Below are positions 1 to 9,900 of a stretch of 64,000 nt of DNA, piece by piece (within the stretch, counting starts at the first letter, position 1; each line of letters begins with the position of its first letter). The notes beneath the pieces were generated by a model. The model had not been told where the DNA came from. It ran no database searches and saw only the letters and a list, made by a program, of their open reading frames with translations. The position numbers and the translations under genes were made by a program. Source of the DNA: Ceratorhiza oryzae-sativae (taxonomy: Eukaryota; Basidiomycota; Agaricomycetes; Cantharellales; Ceratobasidiaceae); the NCBI GenBank assembly GCA_030998015.1, contig JARWMV010000237.1:434001-498000 (forward strand). Reading direction: 5' to 3'.

Positions 1-807
1 TACTTGCGCCTTGCGGGGACCGAACAGATAATTACGTGGGATTCAATTGACATCGCCAGAGCAGCTAGTTCCTCGCTAGCCTCGGCCCCGGCCTCACTTT
101 TGCCTTTGGTTCTTCATTAAGTGGTACGTGTGAATTACGTCGAACTATTCTATTTGCTTCCAGTATCCGTTGAAGGTACACACGTGGGTGCGCATGTCCA
201 TTTCTTAATTTGCTTGACTCTGTTCAAGCGTTCAGAGGCATATAACTGGGGGGGGCTGATTATAGCCTATATGCGGCTACATGGAGATCGGGACTCCCGA
301 AATCGGAAGCCTCAAGGCCAGAGTCAAAACGCAACTGTATGCGCTATAATTGGGAGAAAAGGCTCGTCAAATGATAGATGTAGGCTATGGCGTAAAATGG
401 CAGTAGGACCTGGAAATAGGGAAACTGTGGTGGACAGGGTTACGTTCGAGGTGAGGATGGTCAGCGAGCCTCGCTGTTACTATTATTATTAGAAAGACTA
501 GGACTCGAAGACGTGATGTTCTGATAGCGCTCGTGCTGACAAGTGGGAGGGATTACGTTGTGGCGGATACCAAAAACACTGGATCGTATCTTTATGTAAG
601 TGCCTTGTCATCTAATAGTCTTCATGAATAAATTAATTGATACTAGCATAAGGCTTCATCGTATCTGATCAATGGCTAATGGCCAATTGCTTATGCGGAC
701 TCGCGAGATTATAGGAACTTGTTTGCTTGGGATAGAGACACATGTATTTGTGGGCTCAAGAAAAATTGCCGGAGAGTACTCCAAGATCACGACGTAGCTT
801 TTATTCC
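1..807. other. No gene recognised (left edge)
   Basis: No reading frame here looks like a protein family I know. The longest open stretch (about 120 codons from 121, plus strand) has no ATG start, no splice-site context and atypical composition. The stretch lies downstream of the 3' end of the ornithine cyclodeaminase-like gene and probably holds its 3' UTR and intergenic DNA. Confidence 0.5.
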
Positions 808-2000
808 TCAATTATATGGCACCCTAAATCCAACCTCATGTCTCTCCGCGAGCTCGACCATCAATGCCGCGATTGCCACATCCTGCGCACCCACACCCAC
901 ACTCTTGAACACAGTCACATCTCCCGCCGCTTTCACCTTTTGCTTATATGTCTCCCCTTCAGTCCCCCCCTTGACCAAAACACCGATTTCAACCATCTCA
1001 TCCTCCAGAATCTCGGCCTCGACGAGTTCACCCGCTTCAACTAAACACGATTTCGCTTCGTCAACCACAATGCGGCGGCCGGCTCGTTTTGTGATGAGGT
1101 CCGAGTCGACTTCGCGCATAGAGGGTGTGTATGATCCGATGAGATTTATATGCGCGCCCTGCTTGACCCAGGAGGAATCAAAGAGGGGCACAGTCGAAGA
1201 GGTTGCAGTGCATATGACATCTGCTTCGCGGACGGCTGTTTCAATCTCGGAAGAGGGGGTAGAATTCGAGACGAGTCCTTGGATGCGGATGCGCGGAAAC
1301 TGGGAAGACAAATGTGAGATAAGATTGTTGAATCGGTCATTGGACGAGCGATTGATGATCGTGCAATGCGTGATTGAAGAGTAGATTTGAATTAACAATC
1401 GGGCGTGATGTTGGATCTGCAAGCCGGCGCCAAAAAGCGTGATATGCGTTGGAGTAGGCATTCCGAGGAGCTGAGTGGCCAAAACGGAACCTGATAACAA
1501 TATCAAATGCTACCATGCAACATATCCGGATACTGAATTCTTACCAGCAGCATTCCTCAATGCTGTCAACGCTCTCGAATTCACAACCGCTTTGGCAGCC
1601 CCGGTCTGCTCATCGAGGACTAATGTTGTAGCCGGTATTCCTCCTTGTCCTCCATGACGGGATACCGAAACAACTTTGATAGCTGTGTGGATCGGCGTTT
1701 CGGGCGTTGCCGGCACGGGTAGACGGCAGGGCATATAGAGCGTTGCATGGTTCGGCGAGAGTGTTGTTAGCCTCGGCGGTTGTTGCACTCGATCGTGTTC
1801 CGAGTCCTGGAGGCAGCATGTAAGCTCCATCAAGAGGTGGAGGGATTGAGCGAACCACTCACAACTCCAACTCCAATCTCGGATGCGGACACAAGTTCAA
1901 AAGTCCGAGCCATGCACTGTACGACCTCTTTCGGGTCAAGGGCGGTCTGTATCAGATGCTGGACATTGTCAGCAGAAAGGACTAGAACTGAGCCTTCCAT
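808..2000 (-). CDS. Ornithine cyclodeaminase / mu-crystallin family protein
   Basis: Three exons on the minus strand (2000..1863, 1806..1545, 1490..808) join in frame to 360 residues. The ATG at 2000 opens MEGSVLVLSADNVQHLI, which fits the family N-terminus. Exon 2 carries the conserved stretch from VQQPPR to LTALRNAA. Exon 3 carries the Rossmann dinucleotide-binding motif LFGAGLQIQHH (GAGxQ plus His). Both introns are GT-AG, 56 and 54 nt. Family members are NAD(P)H-dependent: ornithine cyclodeaminases, alanine or lysine dehydrogenases and ketimine reductases. The sequence does not fix the substrate. It lies 224 bp downstream of the MPP-beta gene on the same strand. No frameshift was seen. 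The family call is firm; the exact reaction is open. Confidence 0.9.
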
Positions 2001-2224
2001 AGTTTCCGCCACCAATTGTGGTTGTAGATCACAGAGGGGTGAAAGGTGGAGTGGGTTCAATAGGAGTTCTTCCACGTGGTTTGATCTCATGCTAACGTTA
2101 TCTCATCTCATCATCACCCACACCACAGAAATTTCACGATAAAAAATCCAAAGTAGAGCATCGTCTAATTACAAGCTCTCTGCATTTTGACCACGCAGAC
2201 GGGGATCGGATTGTGGGAGGGGGG

Positions 2225-3797
2225 TTAGTAGACCATAGACGACATATCCGCACGGATACTACAAAGAATGTATGAGAGCCAATCGACGAGGGCCAAAGGG
2301 TGATACATACCGGTTATAGTCCAAAACACCCTCGATCCGTCCAAGCGCAGCAATCGCGATATCCTTATCCCACAAGTACTTGTTTGCGACCCGCTTGATC
2401 TCATCCTTGGTCACTGCATTGACCGCGCTCTCGATCTGACGGGGCGTGAATCGGCGACCAGCAGTCACCAGTTGACGCCCAATGTCCTCGGCGATGGCAG
2501 TCGTCCCATCCAACCCAAGGAGCAAGCTAGCCTTCAACTGGCTCTTTGCTCGCTCGACTTCGGCCTCGGTCGGACCGATGCTCATACGGGTCCACTCGCG
2601 GAGAGTGAAATGAACGAGGTCGTCCAAATTGACAAAGTTCTCTGAAACTAGGTAGATGCCCCAGAGACCTGTGTCCGAGTACGAAGTCGAGAAGGACATG
2701 AAGCTGTTTGCGAGCGAGTTGGACGAGATGATGTGTGAAAGCCGGCTGCTCAACAATGGGGCGGCACCCAAGCTTCGGTCCCAGTTGCCCATGATCGATT
2801 GCATGACCAGCATGGGGAAGTAATCGGGAGAACGCCAGCCGACGCCTTCGACTGCAATGGCAATGTTCGCAGTGCTCATGGTATCATCTCGAACACGGAC
2901 CTCGGAACCAACGAACGAGGTCTTGGCGTGGTGTTTCTGGCCCAGTGCAACGGGGTTGGAAGAAACTGGCAGATTAGAGAAATGCTTGGCCGCGAGCTCT
3001 TGGAGTTCACGGTGATCGACACCCCCAGCGCCGACGAGAACCATGCGGTCGGCAGTGTAGTTGGTTTTGATGTAGGATGCAAGGTCATCGCGCTTGATAG
3101 ACAGAATGTTCTTCTTTGGCCCAAGGATGGTACGCCCGAGAGGCTGGCCTATACATGCAGGGTCAAACGCCCAAGCCGCTTATACCCGCTGATCCAAATA
3201 CTTGCCTTGGAACGCGACCGAATGAAGGTGATCAAAGACAACTTCCTCAAGCTGCTTGTCGACTTCCTCCTGTTCCCGCAGGATAACATCCCTTTCGCGC
3301 TCGATTGCGCCGTTCTCAAGCTTGGAGTTTTGGAGAATGTCGCTGATGATATCGACAGCCGCGCCCACATCCTTGCGGAAAGACTTGGCGTAGTAAACGG
3401 TCTGCTCGCGGCTGGTATATGCATTCAGATGTGCGCCGATGTTCTCTACTTCGAGCTCGAGGGCCTGCTGGGAGCGACGACCCGTGCCCTTGAACGCCAT
3501 ATGCTCGAGAAAGTGAGCCGTGCCGTTTGTCGCGTCGGTCTCAGCCCTGGAGCCGGCGTCGATCCATACTCCGACGGTCGCGGTCTGTGCATGCGGGTGT
3601 GATTCGGTTGCAATGGTGAGTCCGTTTGGGAGTGTCGAGATCTCCGTGACGGGCAGATTGGGATGCTGAACGGCCGTTGCGAGTGCTCGCCGTGGCAGAC
3701 GCTGCGGAAATAACTAAGCGCGTGAAGTGATGGCACAGACGAGACCTACTGCGACGCCGGCACGCCTGAAGCCCTGCTTGAGCGACGCAGACAACAT
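2225..3797 (-). CDS. MAS1: Mitochondrial processing peptidase beta subunit
   Basis: M16-family metalloprotease, catalytic half of the matrix enzyme that removes mitochondrial presequences. Exons 3797..3750, 3701..3206, 3148..2311 and 2258..2225 give 471 residues, normal for the family. The inverse zinc motif HFLEH is present in exon 2, followed by GTGRR and downstream [12 protein letters not shown]. This favours MPP-beta over the related complex III core 1 protein, which usually loses the motif. The N-terminus is basic and Ser/Arg-rich, like a presequence. The protein ends [14 protein letters not shown]. The second intron (3149..3205) starts with GC, not GT. The first intron has two in-phase acceptors 12 nt apart; I chose the one after TTCCGCAG. 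Confidence 0.95.
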
Positions 3798-4688
3798 CCT
3801 GGGGGACGTGGGATGGTGAGAGTGAAAATCCGATCTGCCTATTGGTCGTGCCAAACACAGCCAGCCGCCACCCGAATCTGCCCGACACACGGCGCTTAGC
3901 TTGCGTCTGACGGCTGCCACGACTCGAAAGCTGGCGGAGTCTCAACTTTTATGAATGCTAAACAGTTAATCAGAAGTAGATTTCTTTGCAGGTTGAGATC
4001 AGAGTTGGCTGAAGGTACATCCCTCACAGAAGAGTGAAGTTTTGGTCTGGTTATGCGACGGTTTCAGTGCAACCAAAACATTTCTAGACCCATAGAAAGC
4101 CCCAGGTTGTTGAACCACGAGCGAAGCTCCTAACGGGATAGTGATTTAAACTTGATCAAACTGGTTTGAGATCCTAGCTTGCAGTATGTCTCCACTTGGG
4201 CAAACACCCCTATTGCAAGTCTTTAACAATGCCAAACAAACCTTGCTCTTCGTACACAGTGATATTTTCCTCAACAAAAAATGCCACACCACTCCAACCT
4301 TCCCTGTTTGACTCCAGACCTTGGGGGTTCTGATACCGACTCAAACAAGCTGCAGCCAAGTGCTATTCTACTTTCCTGTAGGTTTCGCTTGACCATTATT
4401 CAAGTGGCTGCCCCTCTTTAGTTAAATTCTAATCCTGGCAATATTTCCGAGAGCAATATTGGATGTAACCAAGTGCATCCTGATTAGAATCGTTGTCACT
4501 AAAATAATATACCCTTGATAGAGGAATCGAGCAACACGCACTAAGCCGACTATTATATAGGTTATTATTGATTAACAATGGATAATTATGATGCACTAAG
4601 CTATACAAGTGTGCTACGCCAGGATCGACTGTGTTAATACCATAGCGAAATCTTCGTTCAAAAATATGACATAGTAGAAAGAGAACAG
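3798..4688. other. Intergenic, 891 bp
   Basis: AT-rich spacer between the MPP-beta start and the outer end of the left HSP20 repeat arm. It has no open frame of note. It must contain the MPP-beta promoter at its left end and the 3' flank of the left HSP20 gene at its right end. This flank is unrelated to the one beside the right HSP20 copy, so the duplication stops sharply at 4689. Confidence 0.6.
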
Positions 4689-4690
4689 AT

Positions 4691-5272
4691 TTAGTTTATG
4701 GCGATACGCTGAGCCTCGGTCTGCTCGCGCTTGGGGATCCTCAGCGTCAGTACCCCATCCACCAGCTCAGCCTTCGCCTGCTTGCCGTCCACGGGCTGCG
4801 GAAGCCACAGCGTCCGGGTGAACGACGACCGGAACTCCGACTCGGCGGGGCTCGACTCCGCGTTCGACTTGACCACGTCTGGAGGGAAGACAGAGTCAGT
4901 GAGCCGCTCGGAAGATGTATCCGAACTAGACTTACCAGTCGTCTTGTTCTCGCCGGCTGACTGGGCGGACGCGTCGGGATTCGCCTTGGTGATCCTGTGG
5001 ACGCGGCCCTCGATAGTCAGCGATTGGCCGTCGTTGCCGAGGTGGACGTCCAAGTTCTCCTTCTTGACGCCCGGCATCTCGGCTTGGACGATGATGTCGT
5101 TCCCATCTTCTGAAAGCTCGACGGCGGCCTGGCGCTGGAACCAGGTGTCGGGGTTGAAGCGAGCGGTGGGGCCGCGGGCGAGAGAGTAGGAGGGCGGAGA
5201 GGCGAAGAATGGATCCTCGAGCATGCGGAAGAGAGGACGGAACTCGTTCAAGAAGCTGCGTGTGAGAGACAT
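4691..5272 (-). CDS. Small heat shock protein (HSP20), left copy
   Basis: Alpha-crystallin chaperone that binds unfolding proteins in the cytosol. The open frame is 193 codons, but a 57-nt in-frame intron (4879..4935; GTAAGT...CCTCCAG) is very likely removed, leaving 174 residues. A crystallin domain runs from about residue 45, with EMPGVKKENLDV and the C-terminal hallmark GVLTLRIPK. The N-terminus MSLTRSFLNEFRPLF is typical of the family. The protein is identical to that of the right copy. Because the intron length is a multiple of three and has no stop, retention would insert 19 Ser-rich residues inside the domain. It is transcribed away from the right copy, with the shared 619-bp region between the two ATGs acting as promoter. 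Confidence 0.96.
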   Translation of the reverse strand: MSLTRSFLNEFRPLFRMLEDPFFASPPSYSLARGPTARFNPDTWFQRQAAVELSEDGNDIIVQAEMPGVKKENLDVHLGNDGQSLTIEGRVHRITKANPDASAQSAGENKTTGKSSSDTSSERLTDSVFPPDVVKSNAESSPAESEFRSSFTRTLWLPQPVDGKQAKAELVDGVLTLRIPKREQTEAQRIAIN

Positions 5273-5377
5273 AATGCGCGGTTGTAAGAGTGAAATGTAA
5301 GCGAGTAAGAGTGTGAGTGGGTAAAGCGCAAGTGGTCTGTGAAAAAATTCTGGGGAGACGAGGCGAAGAGCGCGAGC

Positions 5378-5385
5378 CTATTTAT
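5378..5385 (-). promoter_or_regulatory. TATA-like box, left HSP20
   Basis: On the minus strand this reads ATAAATAG, about 106 bp upstream of the left HSP20 ATG. Its exact mirror lies at 5779..5786 before the right gene. Inferred from position and sequence only. Confidence 0.6.
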
Positions 5386-5484
5386 GTCTGGGGTGAATGC
5401 TGGAAACTTCGGCTAGCCGAGCAACGCCGGTGCATGCGCAGAAGACCCGGTGGCTATAAGAGGAATCTGGCAAGCGCTGGTCGC

Positions 5485-5497
5485 TTCTCGAACTTTC
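5485..5497. promoter_or_regulatory. Heat-shock element, left arm
   Basis: TTCtcGAActTTC is a perfect three-unit nTTCnnGAAnnTTCn array, the binding pattern of trimeric heat shock factor. A second partial element, GAAacTTC, sits at 5403..5410 closer to the TATA-like box. Both are mirrored in the right arm. Confidence 0.85.
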
Positions 5498-5527
5498 CGT
5501 AGCCACCCACTATCACCCACCCCCACA

Positions 5528-5636
5528 AAGCAGTCGTAACCTGTGTTACTAGTATAGATATAAGAAATAAAATACAAATTTTGTTACCTATTGTTCATAA
5601 TAGCATGATCTCTGTCACGTTCCTTCTGAACATTTA
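5528..5636. other. Spacer of HSP20 inverted repeat
   Basis: 109 bp of AT-rich, non-repeated DNA at the centre of the palindrome. It is the only part of the region between the two HSP20 ATGs that is not duplicated. No gene or site was recognised in it. Confidence 0.8.
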
Positions 5637-5666
5637 TGTGGGGGTGGGTGATAGTGGGTGGCTACG

Positions 5667-5679
5667 GAAAGTTCGAGAA
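5667..5679. promoter_or_regulatory. Heat-shock element, right arm
   Basis: GAAagTTCgaGAA is a perfect three-unit heat-shock element, the mirror of 5485..5497. A second two-unit element, GAAgtTTC, lies at 5754..5761, just upstream of the TATA-like box. Confidence 0.85.
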
Positions 5680-5778
5680 GCGACCAGCGCTTGCCAGATT
5701 CCTCTTACAGCCACCGGGTCTTCTGCGCATGCACCGGCGTTGCTCGGCTAGCCGAAGTTTCCAGCATTCACCCCAGAC

Positions 5779-5786
5779 ATAAATAG
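5779..5786 (+). promoter_or_regulatory. TATA-like box, right HSP20
   Basis: ATAAATAG, 106 bp before the ATG at 5892 and 18 bp after the proximal heat-shock element. Confidence 0.6.
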
Positions 5787-5891
5787 GCTCGCGCTCTTCG
5801 CCTCGTCTCCCCAGACGTTTTTCACAAACCACTTGCGCTTTACCCACTCACACTCTTACTCGCTTACATTTCACTCTTACAACCGCGCATT

Positions 5892-6473
5892 ATGTCTCTC
5901 ACACGCAGCTTCTTGAACGAGTTCCGTCCTCTCTTCCGCATGCTCGAGGATCCATTCTTCGCCTCTCCGCCCTCCTACTCTCTCGCCCGCGGCCCCACCG
6001 CTCGCTTCAACCCCGACACCTGGTTCCAGCGCCAGGCCGCCGTCGAGCTTTCAGAAGATGGGAACGACATCATCGTCCAAGCCGAGATGCCGGGCGTCAA
6101 GAAGGAGAACTTGGACGTCCACCTCGGCAACGACGGCCAATCGCTGACTATCGAGGGCCGCGTCCACAGGATCACCAAGGCGAATCCCGACGCGTCCGCC
6201 CAGTCAGCCGGCGAGAACAAGACGACTGGTAAGTCTAGTTCGGATACATCTTCCGAGCGGCTCACTGACTCTGTCTTCCCTCCAGACGTGGTCAAGTCGA
6301 ACGCGGAGTCGAGCCCCGCCGAGTCGGAGTTCCGGTCGTCGTTCACCCGGACGCTGTGGCTTCCGCAGCCCGTGGACGGCAAGCAGGCGAAGGCTGAGCT
6401 GGTGGATGGGGTACTGACGCTGAGGATCCCCAAGCGCGAGCAGACCGAGGCTCAGCGTATCGCCATAAACTAA
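5892..6473 (+). CDS. Small heat shock protein (HSP20), right copy
   Basis: Encodes the same 174-residue HSP20 as the left copy, from exons 5892..6228 and 6286..6473. The 57-nt intron has the same sequence and the same stop-free frame, so unspliced RNA would give a 193-residue form. No synonymous differences were found inside the coding region. With mirrored heat-shock elements the pair should respond to heat together. The perfect coding identity points either to a very recent duplication or to gene conversion between the arms. Which copy is expressed cannot be told from the sequence, because their mRNAs would differ only beyond the stop. Confidence 0.96.
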   Translation: MSLTRSFLNEFRPLFRMLEDPFFASPPSYSLARGPTARFNPDTWFQRQAAVELSEDGNDIIVQAEMPGVKKENLDVHLGNDGQSLTIEGRVHRITKANPDASAQSAGENKTTGKSSSDTSSERLTDSVFPPDVVKSNAESSPAESEFRSSFTRTLWLPQPVDGKQAKAELVDGVLTLRIPKREQTEAQRIAIN

Positions 6474-6475
6474 AT

Positions 6476-6976
6476 GCGGTTATGCATTGAAAATTGTCTG
6501 GGTGCAATGTAGATGATGAACTGTAGCGCATCTATGTATTCCGGATTTGTAACTCTTATGCCTTCGCAATATCACTTTGGACTATGTAACACCAGATAGA
6601 CTTCGTATGATGAAGGGTAAAAAGAAATAGATCCTTGATAAGTAACTCTAACTGGAGGTGGGTTTGAGGGCTATAATTCAATCCATTGGTAAATTAAAAG
6701 CGATCTGGTTAACCAAATTACCGTATCCCACAACTGCAAGGTGATCGGAGCTGTTGGTGGAATGAATCCACAGAAACTGGTCATTGTAGAAAACCACAAC
6801 AACAAAATGTACTAGTTACGTCGGAATAGAATGGAATCTAGCCCGGGTTTTCGACAAAACTGGTCGTATATAATCATGGCCTCATATATGTTCCACGTGA
6901 CCGTGTCAAGTCACATCAACAAGACTACACAAAGATCTGATGTTTGTTCTGCAACAACAACGACGACACTCGGTAA
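6476..6976. other. Intergenic, 501 bp
   Basis: AT-rich spacer between the outer end of the right HSP20 arm and the ATG of the LRR scaffold gene. It should hold the right HSP20 3' end and the LRR gene promoter. No gene or clear site was seen. Confidence 0.6.
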
Positions 6977-9900
6977 ATGTCTCGCCCCGCATGGATGACA
7001 GAAGAGCTGGAGGAAGAGTGGGTCGAGCCCGAGTGGGAAGAGGAGGGTTCGGCAGGAGGGGAGACCTCGCAGCGTTCTCAACGGTCGCGGCGGAGTGCTG
7101 GAGGTTCTCGGGTTCAGCGCTCTCCACACGTGTATGGATCAGTGCGTGTCGCGTCTTCGTCACCAGCGTCGAGCTCGGAGATGGGGGGAAGCATGAGGGA
7201 ACGGTCCATCCGGGATTTGCTTGAGTCAGCCGAGGGTGCCCGACGCAAAGCCCCTGTACCAGCGGAGAAGGAGATTGCCGCACGAACCACCGTCGCTTCT
7301 GCAGATGGGCTGCCTATCACTGGCACATTTCTTGTTAGGGAAGATGTTCCACCAGAGCCTCTCAAGGTGTGTTTTGTCCTTGTAGTTCGTCTGGCGATCG
7401 CTCATGACTATCTCCTATGCGCCCAGGTTGCACCAGCCGCTTTTGCACTCAAAAAGTCTGGCGTCAAGAATTTCTTCTCTCCACTCGCTCTGGAACGCAT
7501 GTTCGAACCTCCAAGTCCGCCTCCCGACGGCGGTAAACCTGCAAATCCTGAACCCGTAGCGTCTTCGTCACCTCCAACATCCAACACCCCTTCGACAGAC
7601 TCCGAAGCAACAGGTAGTGCTCCCGCATCCACCACTTCCACAACACCTACTAGTCTTACACTATCCAAATCCCCCTCTCCTGGTAATACGACACCCAGCC
7701 CTAATGCCTTGCCTACTCGCACTCCTAATGAGCCGTCATTTTCGCCAACTCCTTCTGCTGCGTCTTCTTCTCCATATACATCATTTAATCCTTCTCCCTC
7801 TGCCGGCAGGGGTCCCCTGGGTACCTTTCGCCTCCCCCATAACCCGCATGCTCCGCTCCGGCCTAGTCGACTCTCTGAAAGTCACCTTATCAAGCCTTAT
7901 GCGTCGTTCGAGGCAGACGAGACCGTATCCTCTCGCGCAAGCTTACCCAGGGACATTCTTGCGGACATATCCGAACACATTGCACCAGAGCCCAGCAACT
8001 CCCAGCGAAAACTCTCCGCTTCACCATCCATACAAGATCTCATGGGGACCGCGGAGGAAGACGAAGAGCGGCTGACGAATGATTTTGACTTTGACGATGA
8101 CGAGTTTGTCGTCGGGGATGGCGAAGATGCCGATGGCGAAGCAGACTCTATTTTGGATGCTACGACGTCGGATGTCGGTCGAGGGGACAAGACACCACAG
8201 GGTGGGGCTGGCCGGTCTCGGCCAGCCTCCAGGTCAACGCTAGGCGGTCAACCAAGGTTAGAGATAGGAAAGCAGACGAATAATGACAAGGCAGGAGATT
8301 CCCATCAGTCGGATGAGATTGTCGACACCGACATACCTGGCCTTGCTTTGTTTAATGGTCGCAAGCTTAGCACTAGCTATCAATTTACATTCCCGGATCT
8401 CCGAGAGGGTAACGACAAGGGGAAAGGCGTAGACTCTTCAACGGACAGCCCCGGAAGAAAAAACGGGAAGACCGAAAACGGGAGCGAGAGGAGGAACGCC
8501 AGCGGCGACATGCTACTCGTGCGTTGTTGTATCCCCATGACGCGCTGCGATCCATTACGCCAGACGTGGACTTAGATTCACGGCCGTCTTCACGTTCAAG
8601 TTTCTCGGAAGATGACCGGCCTGACTCTCCGCGAACCGAGAACTCTCCTGGGCCGTCTCATACAACCCAAGCGTCCCGTTCCCTCAACCTCATTCAGTTC
8701 TCTCGAGACGACCAGCGTACACCGTCGCCCAACCAACTTCCACGTGACCCACGACTGAAGCTGTTTCAGTTTCATTACGATACGTTTACGCGCGATCATC
8801 TCAGTGCGCTTGTAGATTCGATTGCGGTGGGAAGTGTAGGCAGTTCGCCTAGTATCAAGGTGTGTTAGCTCGACATTCTATCTACTTGGAGATGTTGCTT
8901 GTTTAACCCGTTGTTTCGATTGACGCGTACGCCTGACGGAGAGCTAACAGACGTATTTCTGCTCGCTAGGTGGATACGATGGAGTTTCGTGGCGAAGATC
9001 CTCGCGCGCTCAGTACGCCTAGCGATGCCGTGCGGTATGCGAAGAAAATCAAGTTGACACCACCGGAAGAATATTCCGATTGGGACGGGTCCCAAGGGAC
9101 AGAGGAAGCTGGTGAACAAGGAGAAGCTGGAGAGAACGAGGGGGATTATCTACGCCCCCCGTCGACTGGCCGCAATTATGCGGCTGATGCGCGAAATTTG
9201 ATGCTTGCCATGAGGGCCGCGAGGAGCTTCGATGGTGACTCCGGTATGTTGTTGTGATTACATTACATATATGACCACCAACATGGAATTTCAGCCGTCT
9301 CGGTGACGCAGCAAGAAGATCAGGAACAGGATATGTCGACAGAGTCCACTGCAACGGATTACCGAAGACGCGGCGCCGACTTGATGGCTCAAATTCGAGG
9401 AGAGATGTCGGAGGACGAGGGAGATGGTAGTGGAAGCATTCGAAGCGGGAGTATGCGGAGCGGTACTTTGAGCGTAAGGGGTGGAAGCACGATCATCAAG
9501 TCACCTCAAGCAAGCCTGGCCGAACTTGCTACTCACCTTCGGGCCGGTCGAGAGGCTGCGGTTCAGGACTCGATCGGTCAATTGACAGCTTCGATAAGAG
9601 CGATACGACTGGGGGACCAGACGAGGCAGGAAGGGTTCCCACCAAATGGAACAAGTGTACCCCAACCCCCAACCATTACCGTAACGGCGGTAACTGCTCC
9701 AAACCAACTACGACCTCGTTCAGATAGTACGAGTCGTACCACAAACGAGGGTCAGCGCATACAACCACAACCATCGACCTCGGCGCCGACTCGCAGCCAG
9801 CTAGAGCCGCAACGACCTTCCACCTCACCTGTGCGCGAAGATATGAACCGTTTCGTGTCAGCATCATCAACCGTTCACTCGAAGAGCACTGCCTGTTCTG

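Larger units (their letters stand above)
4689..5527. repeat. Left arm of 839-bp inverted repeat (HSP20 palindrome)
   Basis: Reverse complement of 5637..6475 about an axis at position 5582. Reading both arms side by side I count four differences: three within about 5333-5350 and one near 5456. That is roughly 99.5% identity over 839 bp. The arm contains the whole HSP20 coding region including its intron, its 5' leader, a TATA-like box and heat-shock elements. It ends three codons' worth of bases beyond the HSP20 stop on the outside and at a CCCCCACA run on the inside. Confidence 0.95.
5637..6475. repeat. Right arm of 839-bp inverted repeat (HSP20 palindrome)
   Basis: Mirror copy of 4689..5527. 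It starts at the TGTGGGGG run and ends TAAAT just past the HSP20 stop. Beyond the arm, left and right flanks show no similarity. Confidence 0.95.

Noticed and set aside
2225..3797. Complex III core protein 1 instead of MPP-beta
   Set aside because: The complete HFLEH zinc motif and the surrounding conserved residues fit the active peptidase subunit.
4731..5189. 152-codon open frame antisense to the left HSP20 gene (mirrored at 5975..6433)
   Set aside because: It is a shadow of HSP20 codon bias, ignores the intron and has no family features.
8409..8448. A 40-nt intron to explain the frame change in the LRR gene
   Set aside because: Donor and acceptor phases do not match the two frames and the length is below all other introns here; a missing base in the A6 run explains it better.
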